From NCBI GenBank assembly GCA_047445235.1, contig JBLGEO010000069.1, positions 1 through 9,266 on the forward strand: 9,266 nucleotides of DNA. Direction: 5' to 3'. Below, in pieces: positions 4,307-9,266 of this stretch. The notes under the pieces are model-generated. The model made no database searches and had not been told where the DNA came from. It saw nothing but the letters and a program-made list of their open reading frames with translations. Both the position numbers and the translations under genes were made by a program. Each line of letters starts with the position of its first letter. Position 1 is the first letter of the stretch. This stretch comes from JBDSRX01 sp047445235. Its GTDB lineage: Bacteria; Patescibacteriota; Dojkabacteria; J137.

Positions 4307-6070
4307 TTAATCTATTCTCAATCCTCCTATTCTAAACACAGGGTTAATATATCTTTTTAAGATTTTCAATTCTACAACATTTAAAAGCAAACAAACAGAA
4401 TAATAAACTAAGAAGGAAGTAACTACAGTTATAACTGTTAGAAAGAATAAATTGATTGTAGTCGAACCTGATAATCCACTATAAGAACTGCTAGTTGGTA
4501 AAGAAAAGCTTACAATATCCCATGTTCTAAACATAAAGTACATTACAATTCCCATTACTAATCCTGCGATTAGTTTTTTAGCAAATCCTTTAAATAACCT
4601 TCTTAAATTTAATTTCATTCTAAAAAACTGGAATATAAATAATAAGGCAAAGAACTCAAAAGTATAAGCAACACTCATTCCTAACGCAATTCCACCAACA
4701 GCTGGATTTCCAGTTCCTCTAGTTAAAAGATTTTCGATAGTAATATGTGTTGCCGCAATTGAGTATTGAGCATTGTGACTAAACAAATTAGTGAAAATTA
4801 TACCTAGGAAAATTGTTAAAACTAAACTTATACCAGCAATAAGTAATGGTACTTTAGTTTCCTTGTTGGCATAGAAGACTCTGTACATAAACCACTTTCC
4901 ACAAACAAATATGTGTCCTACAGCAAACCACATTAATGTCCAAGCAATTTGATAAGTTCCTTCTAAGTCTAGTCTGGTATTAGGAAGTAAACCAAATGTT
5001 AGCCTTACAATTGGCACCCTCAATACTAAAATTGTTACAACAAAAGGAAGGGCTAAGAAGAGCATCTCATTCATTGTCTTTATAATGATTGACTGCACAT
5101 TCTTATAATCCTTATCTGCAAAGTGTTCAGATAGTTTTGTAAAAGATGCATATGCAAAAGTAAATGCAAAAAGCTGTGGGACTACAAGCGATAGTGAGTT
5201 TGCAAAGTTTAAAGCAGCAACACCATTTACAGCGTAAGATAGAAAATCATTAAAAGTAAGTGCTATATGTTCTGAGGCTACTGCAAATGTCCTTGGAATG
5301 GAAATTTTAAATAGCTCGCGGATATATTCATTTTTGAAATCAAGGGTCCAACTAAACTTTAATCCTACATGTCTTGCTAATGGTAACTGAATTAATAAGT
5401 GAAGAAAACTTCCAACAAACACTCCGATAACTACTGCCCAAGGACTGTAATTCAATATTGGAACAAGAATAACAACAGCCGAGATTCTTCCAATATTAAA
5501 TAATAATGGAGCAAGTTGAGGAACAATATATCTGTTGTAAACATTTAGCCCATTTGAAACAAAAACACTTACAGCAAGTATAATCTGTGGAAGAAGCAAG
5601 GCTCTCATCATCGCGATTATTTCTGCTATATCTGCTGCACCTCCTGGAATTTCTGCACCAAGTAACTTTAAAAGGAAGGGGAATATTTGATCCGCAAAAA
5701 TAATTAGCACTACCGAAACAATTCCGAAAAATATTAATGCTGCATTAATCATTGATCCATAAACATGAAGAAAGACTTCTTTTTTCTCTTTTCTTTTAGC
5801 GCTTATTAATATAGGGATTACAACCGCTCCAATAGCACCTGTAATTAGAATATTAGAAATTAAGTCTGGAATAGAACTTGCTAAAAGGAACTTGTTCCAT
5901 CCAGCATCATTTGTACCAAAGTACGATGCTGCGATTAAACTAAATAACTGACCCGTTATTTTAGTTAAAAGAACTGGGAGCATTGCGAAAAGAGCTGTCT
6001 CTAGAATCTCTGTCTGCTCTTGAGATAGTAAAACTTTTATATTATTTATTCTTTGTTGGATTGCGGTCAA
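4307..6070 (-). CDS. murJ: MurJ-like lipid flippase (MOP superfamily)
   Basis: This gene encodes a 587-residue polytopic membrane protein with about 14 helices, longer than the roughly 510 residues of E. coli MurJ. MurJ moves lipid II across the membrane for peptidoglycan synthesis. Family signatures are TKITGQLFSLIAASYFG (36-52), FLLASSIPDLISNILITGAIGAVVIPI (61-87) and AALNFANSLSLVVPQLFAF (285-303). A polar extracytoplasmic stretch at 430-455 and a C-terminal helix pair (about 497-515, 540-565) add length. Arginines that MurJ places in its central cavity (in GFARD, NLLRR and ADRL of the E. coli type) are replaced by F/S, S/N and S here, so the substrate may differ. The start is TTG (6068-6070): no in-frame ATG or GTG lies between the upstream TAA and this codon, and the first internal Met (residue 30) would cut into helix 1. 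It lies 47 nt after the PAP2-like gene and 1 nt before the ferredoxin. Confidence 0.85.
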   Translation of the reverse strand: MTAIQQRINNIKVLLSQEQTEILETALFAMLPVLLTKITGQLFSLIAASYFGTNDAGWNKFLLASSIPDLISNILITGAIGAVVIPILISAKRKEKKEVFLHVYGSMINAALIFFGIVSVVLIIFADQIFPFLLKLLGAEIPGGAADIAEIIAMMRALLLPQIILAVSVFVSNGLNVYNRYIVPQLAPLLFNIGRISAVVILVPILNYSPWAVVIGVFVGSFLHLLIQLPLARHVGLKFSWTLDFKNEYIRELFKISIPRTFAVASEHIALTFNDFLSYAVNGVAALNFANSLSLVVPQLFAFTFAYASFTKLSEHFADKDYKNVQSIIIKTMNEMLFLALPFVVTILVLRVPIVRLTFGLLPNTRLDLEGTYQIAWTLMWFAVGHIFVCGKWFMYRVFYANKETKVPLLIAGISLVLTIFLGIIFTNLFSHNAQYSIAATHITIENLLTRGTGNPAVGGIALGMSVAYTFEFFALLFIFQFFRMKLNLRRLFKGFAKKLIAGLVMGIVMYFMFRTWDIVSFSLPTSSSYSGLSGSTTINLFFLTVITVVTSFLVYYSVCLLLNVVELKILKRYINPVFRIGGLRID

Positions 6071-6117
6071 TTTTAAACTTTTTACTTTAAATTAATGTCT
6101 TTGCTGGTGTACAAGTA

Positions 6118-6708
6118 TTAGAAAGTCCAAGAGAGTATTGCAAGAAACATACCTATAACTGTTCCAAGCATTAGCTGAAACCAAGTATGTTTGTGCAGAT
6201 AAACTCTAGACCAACCAACGAAAGGAACAAGTATAAGTAATATTGCAAATGCAACACTTACTCTATTTGTTAGATAAAGTACTCCAAATGCAAATATACC
6301 TGTGTGAAAACTAGCCTTGTCAATGTATTTATTAAGAAGATAATATGATGTAAAAAGAACTACAAACAACATTCCACTATAAACCCAGAAATATGAAATT
6401 CCAGAATAAACACTCATTAATACCACCAAAGCAAAAGATATGATTGCTGCTAAATAGAGATTATCTCTTTTTTCTCTTGGAACAGCAGTGTATTCAAATA
6501 TATGCTTCTTATGAATCCATAAGTAATGAATATATAAAATAAATGGAAAAAATCCACCAACTGTGAAAAATATTACTGTTATCTGTGGATTGGCTCTTAC
6601 AATTTGTAGATTTCCTAGAAGAAAAGAACCAACTAAGAATAGGACTGGATTTGAAATTATAGATATAACCTTTGCTGTTAACGATTCTGGATCTGCAATT
6701 CTTGACAT
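6118..6708 (-). CDS. PAP2-like integral membrane phosphatase homolog
   Basis: This gene encodes a 196-residue protein with about six membrane helices. PAP2 (type 2 phosphatidic acid phosphatase) enzymes dephosphorylate lipid phosphates, including undecaprenyl pyrophosphate. The family's PSGHT motif appears as ASFHT (132-136, with H135). The SRxxxxxHxxxD motif appears as SRVYLHKHTWFQ (167-178): R168 and the nucleophile H174 are kept, but the last Asp is Gln178. The first motif (KxxxxxxRP) is at best hinted at in VPREKRDN (76-83). The family call is good but activity is uncertain. Directly upstream of murJ in the same direction, it could recycle the lipid carrier that MurJ-type flippases use (inference). 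The ATG at 6706-6708 lies downstream of a hairpin that separates it from pnp; no clear promoter was found, so some read-through from pnp is possible. Confidence 0.8.
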   Translation of the reverse strand: MSRIADPESLTAKVISIISNPVLFLVGSFLLGNLQIVRANPQITVIFFTVGGFFPFILYIHYLWIHKKHIFEYTAVPREKRDNLYLAAIISFALVVLMSVYSGISYFWVYSGMLFVVLFTSYYLLNKYIDKASFHTGIFAFGVLYLTNRVSVAFAILLILVPFVGWSRVYLHKHTWFQLMLGTVIGMFLAILSWTF

Positions 6709-6730
6709 ACACTAAAGAGTAATTAAATAT

Positions 6731-6756
6731 ATCCTGGGTAAATTACTGCCCAGGAT
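6731..6756. terminator. Hairpin between pnp and the PAP2-like gene
   Basis: ATCCTGGG (6731-6738) and CCCAGGAT (6749-6756) form a perfect 8-bp stem with a 10-nt loop, beginning 12 nt after the pnp stop. On the minus strand it is followed by ATATTTAATTACTCTTT, which is U-rich but broken. It is probably a weak intrinsic terminator or a 3'-end stabilising hairpin for pnp mRNA, allowing partial read-through into the PAP2-like gene. Confidence 0.65.
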
Positions 6757-6768
6757 TACGTTTCTAAA

Positions 6769-9042
6769 TTATCTTCTGTCGAATCTTCTTTCTCCTCTAT
6801 CTCTATTATTAAACCTTCCCTCTGGTCTTCTGCCCATATCTTGCATTGGTGCAGCCTGAGGTGCTTTCTCAATTTTCTCAAGTAGCTCTGGTGCCTGTTT
6901 TACGTCTTTCATTGAAAAGCTTAATCTTCCATCCTCAATTTTTAGGACTTTTACCTGAATACTGTCTCCTTCATTGAAAACTGCATTTAAGTCAATATTT
7001 CTTCTTTCAGATATTTCGGAAACATGGCATAAACCTGTAATACTTTGGCTTACATTAACGAAAACGCCATATGGCATAATCTTATCAACAATAGCTGTAT
7101 ATTCTTTTCCGACTTCTGCTTCTTCAAACATATTGTGAATAATTCCAGTGACAAAGTCAAGCTGTTCTCTATTAGCTGCGGTTACTGTAACTTTGCCAGT
7201 ATCGATTATATTAATATCAACAATCTTGCCGTCAAATTGATCTTTACCTCTTTGTACAAGTTCTTTAATATTTTTTCCTCCTGGGCCAATTAGTTCTCCA
7301 ATTCTTTCTTTATTGATAGTTAATGTTCCAACAATTGGTGCATTAGGGCTTAATTCTGCTCTTGGTGCTGTAATTGCTTTATTCATAACTTCTAGAACCT
7401 GCATTCTTCCATCTTTAGCAATTCTAAATGCTTCTTTTATAATCTTTCCAGGTACTCCTCTCAATTTGTTCTCATATTGAATAGCTGTAATACCATTTTT
7501 TGTTCCAGTTACTTTAAAATCCATGTCACCATAGAAATCTTCAACACCTTCAATATCTAAGATTAATTTATATTTGCTCTCATCTCCGTCTTCTGTAATT
7601 AAACCTACTCCAATTCCAGCAACAGCTTCTTTCATAGGCACTCCAGCAGCCATAAGAGCCATACTAGATGCACAAGTTGCTGCCATTGATGTAGAGCCAT
7701 TTGAGCTCAAAATTTCAGACACAACTCTAATTGTATATGGAAAATTTTCTTGAGATGGAACCATATTCTTTAGGGCATTTTCACCAATTGTTCCGTGTCC
7801 AACTTCTCTTCTTCCTGGCTTGTAGGAATATCTTCCTGCTTCTCCAGTTGAGAATGGAGGCATATTATAGTGATGCATAAATCTTTTTGAGCTTTCTCCT
7901 TCCATTACATCTACTAACTGCTCCATGCCTTGTGAAGCCAATGTAACAATAGATAAAGATTGAGATAAACCTCTATTAAACAATGCAGATCCGTGAACAG
8001 TTTTGATTGTATCTACTTCTGCAGATAAAGGTCTAATTTCTAATAAACCTCTTTCTAATCTTCTTACTCCATCTTTTAGAATGTGTTCTCTTAAGATTTT
8101 CTTTGCAATATATTCAATTGCGTTTGTAACATCCATTGGATCTGGTGATTTACCCTCAGCATCTTTTAATGGTTCTACTAACTCAGCTTCAATAATATCT
8201 AAGAATACATTTCTATCTACCTTTTCTGGTTGAAAAATACTTTCTTTAATTGCGTCGTACTTTAAGTCTTTAATTTTTTTGATTAATTCTTCTGGTGCAG
8301 GTAACTCAATATTTACAGATTCATCTATTTTGTAATCAAAGTCTGGTTTTCCATTTACTTTCTCTACTTCAGCAACAAACTTTCTCTGAACTTCGTTCAT
8401 TTCTTTAATTGCGTCCATAGCTTTATCTAATGCTTTATCCATTACATCTTCTGTAACTTCAACAGCCCAACCTTCGATGTTTAAGAATCTATCGTCAACT
8501 CCAGAAATAAATAGTTCTGCCTTTAATTCTTCTCTTCCTTTAGCTTCTGGATTTACTACAACTTCATCATCTTTAGTAATACCAGTTACTGCTCCTGCTG
8601 ACGGTCCATGGTATGGAAGTCCAGATAACATTAATGCAATGCTTGCACCAAAAACTGCTAAAGTTTCTGGATCGTTCACTTCATCGTAACTTAGTACAGT
8701 TAAAATAACTCCAACAGCTTTTTTAAACCCCTTTGGAAATAAAGATCTGATTGAGTGGTCAACTTGTCTAGCTTTTATAATTGCATCGTCTGAAGGGTAT
8801 CCTTCTCTCTTCATAAACTTTGAACCTGAGATTGCTCCTCTTGCGTACATTTTTTCAATATACTCCACAGATAAAGGGAAGAAATCCTGAGAAGAATTTT
8901 TCTTATCTACTGCAACAGTTGCAAGAACAGATGTTCCACCCATTTCTAATAAAACTGCACCATTTGCAAGTTTTGCTAACTTGCCCGTGCTTAACTTAAT
9001 CTCTTTACCGCCTACTGTGTAGGTCTTTGAGACTTCTGACAT
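6769..9042 (-). CDS. pnp: Polynucleotide phosphorylase (PNPase)
   Basis: This gene encodes a 757-residue enzyme that degrades RNA 3' to 5' using phosphate, releasing nucleoside diphosphates; it acts as a ring-shaped trimer, often in the degradosome. Domains in order are a first RNase PH core (about 8-145, with YARGAISGSKFMKREG), an all-helical linker (about 240-325) and a second, catalytic RNase PH core (about 330-555). Phosphate-binding SNGSTSMA lies at 447-454, and metal-binding aspartates lie in EDFYGDMDFKVTG (501-513: D502, D506, D508). A KH domain follows (about 565-635, GPGG loop 586-589), then an S1 domain (about 644-712, YGVFVNVSQSITGLCHVSE). A low-complexity Arg/Gly-rich tail (737-757, RRPEGRFNNRDRGERRFDRR) probably aids RNA binding. 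Length and all catalytic landmarks are normal. The ATG (9040-9042) follows seven T residues with no Shine-Dalgarno. The usual upstream neighbour rpsO is not seen in the 224 nt available. Confidence 0.98.
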   Translation of the reverse strand: MSEVSKTYTVGGKEIKLSTGKLAKLANGAVLLEMGGTSVLATVAVDKKNSSQDFFPLSVEYIEKMYARGAISGSKFMKREGYPSDDAIIKARQVDHSIRSLFPKGFKKAVGVILTVLSYDEVNDPETLAVFGASIALMLSGLPYHGPSAGAVTGITKDDEVVVNPEAKGREELKAELFISGVDDRFLNIEGWAVEVTEDVMDKALDKAMDAIKEMNEVQRKFVAEVEKVNGKPDFDYKIDESVNIELPAPEELIKKIKDLKYDAIKESIFQPEKVDRNVFLDIIEAELVEPLKDAEGKSPDPMDVTNAIEYIAKKILREHILKDGVRRLERGLLEIRPLSAEVDTIKTVHGSALFNRGLSQSLSIVTLASQGMEQLVDVMEGESSKRFMHHYNMPPFSTGEAGRYSYKPGRREVGHGTIGENALKNMVPSQENFPYTIRVVSEILSSNGSTSMAATCASSMALMAAGVPMKEAVAGIGVGLITEDGDESKYKLILDIEGVEDFYGDMDFKVTGTKNGITAIQYENKLRGVPGKIIKEAFRIAKDGRMQVLEVMNKAITAPRAELSPNAPIVGTLTINKERIGELIGPGGKNIKELVQRGKDQFDGKIVDINIIDTGKVTVTAANREQLDFVTGIIHNMFEEAEVGKEYTAIVDKIMPYGVFVNVSQSITGLCHVSEISERRNIDLNAVFNEGDSIQVKVLKIEDGRLSFSMKDVKQAPELLEKIEKAPQAAPMQDMGRRPEGRFNNRDRGERRFDRR

Positions 9043-9067
9043 AAAAAAATAATAATAAATATTCTAC

Positions 9068-9092
9068 GTCCTGCCGGAAATCTAGCAGCGAC
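9068..9092. promoter_or_regulatory. Hairpin in the pnp leader
   Basis: GTC-CTGC (9068-9074) pairs with GCAG-(C)-GAC (9085-9092): seven pairs with one bulged base and a 10-nt loop. In the pnp mRNA it lies about 25 nt before the AUG and is followed by a long A/U stretch ending in UUUUUUU. Leader hairpins of pnp are the autoregulation target in E. coli; a similar role, or weak attenuation, is possible here but unproven. Confidence 0.4.
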
Positions 9093-9219
9093 AAACTTGA
9101 AAAAATCTATTTAGGGAATTATCACGAAAAGAGGCAACGATGCTGGATTCCATATAGTCTAGAAGTCCAAATCCATTGTTTCCTTTCGTATTTCCAATAA
9201 CCTCCTCTAAAATTTTCAA
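9082..9219 (-). CDS. Possible 45-codon small ORF upstream of pnp
   Basis: From a TTG at 9217-9219 an open frame runs to TAG (9082-9084) and would encode 45 residues, beginning MKILEEVIGNTKGNNGFG and ending NRFFQVCRC. Its composition looks protein-like and it is less AT-rich than the flanks. Against it, no Shine-Dalgarno precedes the TTG, I recognise no family, and overlapping frames on both strands are also open over this short stretch. It could be a small protein, a leader peptide, or the remnant of a decayed gene. GAGGAGG (9207-9201), the only strong Shine-Dalgarno-like string in the window, lies inside it. The stop falls within the leader hairpin 39 nt before pnp. Confidence 0.3.
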   Translation of the reverse strand: MKILEEVIGNTKGNNGFGLLDYMESSIVASFRDNSLNRFFQVCRC

Positions 9220-9266
9220 TGAAAGTATTTTTTATTTTTCTTATAATATTTATTATCTCATACAAT

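Noticed and set aside
9122..9265. Open minus-strand frame entering from the right edge, 47 codons ending in TGA
   Set aside because: The N-terminal part is mostly Ile/Lys/Asn from AT-rich sequence and the rest is Trp/Arg-rich; it competes with the more protein-like TTG frame at 9082-9219, so it was not annotated.
1..9266. Alternative genetic code (UGA as Gly or Trp, as in some CPR lineages)
   Set aside because: TGA ends the gene at 1069-1560 at a sensible point, Trp is TGG throughout, and long genes such as pnp and murJ contain no in-frame TGA.

Overview
The window is AT-rich (roughly two thirds A+T) and uses the standard bacterial code: Trp is TGG, and stops are TAA, TAG and TGA. None of its confident genes is preceded by a clear Shine-Dalgarno sequence. 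Starts sit behind A/T-rich leaders, and at least one (1722) appears to be leaderless. Together with a reduced set of divergent housekeeping genes (a MurJ-like flippase, a PAP2-like membrane protein, a three-cysteine ferredoxin), this fits a Candidate Phyla Radiation (Patescibacteria) chromosome best. That placement is an inference; no rRNA or other taxonomic marker is present.

Left part (1-2597, + strand). The 3' end of an unidentified gene is followed by two 148-codon genes (101-547, 554-1000) that are divergent tandem paralogs of a family I do not recognise. A gene with its own sigma70-type promoter (1069-1560) encodes a small protein with a possible winged-helix-like core and an acidic tail. 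A 25-bp tandem repeat array (1601-1714), each unit a self-complementary hairpin, then runs directly into a perfect extended -10 promoter. The predicted transcript begins on or next to the start codon of an ImmA/IrrE-family protein whose HExxH motif reads HQxxH. Three bases after its stop lies a gene for a two-helix membrane protein. This repeat / ImmA-like / membrane-protein unit is the most unusual part of the window.

Middle (2575-3913, - strand). Two overlapping genes of unknown function share a strong promoter whose -10 box is embedded in a 13-bp palindrome. The first product is a helical protein; the second has a Rossmann or methyltransferase-like look without an obvious SAM-binding glycine motif. 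The second gene converges on the membrane-protein gene and the two coding ends overlap by 23 bp.

Right part (3976-9042, - strand, transcribed right to left). pnp (polynucleotide phosphorylase) is followed by a perfect 8-bp hairpin that may end or thin its transcript. Then come a PAP2-like phosphatase, a MurJ-like lipid flippase and a single-cluster ferredoxin. The phosphatase and flippase could work together on a lipid-linked wall-precursor cycle (carrier dephosphorylation and flipping), but both lack some canonical family residues. The ferredoxin starts 1 nt after the murJ stop and is probably co-transcribed. The 224-nt leader of pnp holds a possible 45-codon small ORF and a hairpin just before a U-rich stretch next to the start codon. 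No tRNA, rRNA, CRISPR array, insertion sequence or recognisable integrase was seen.
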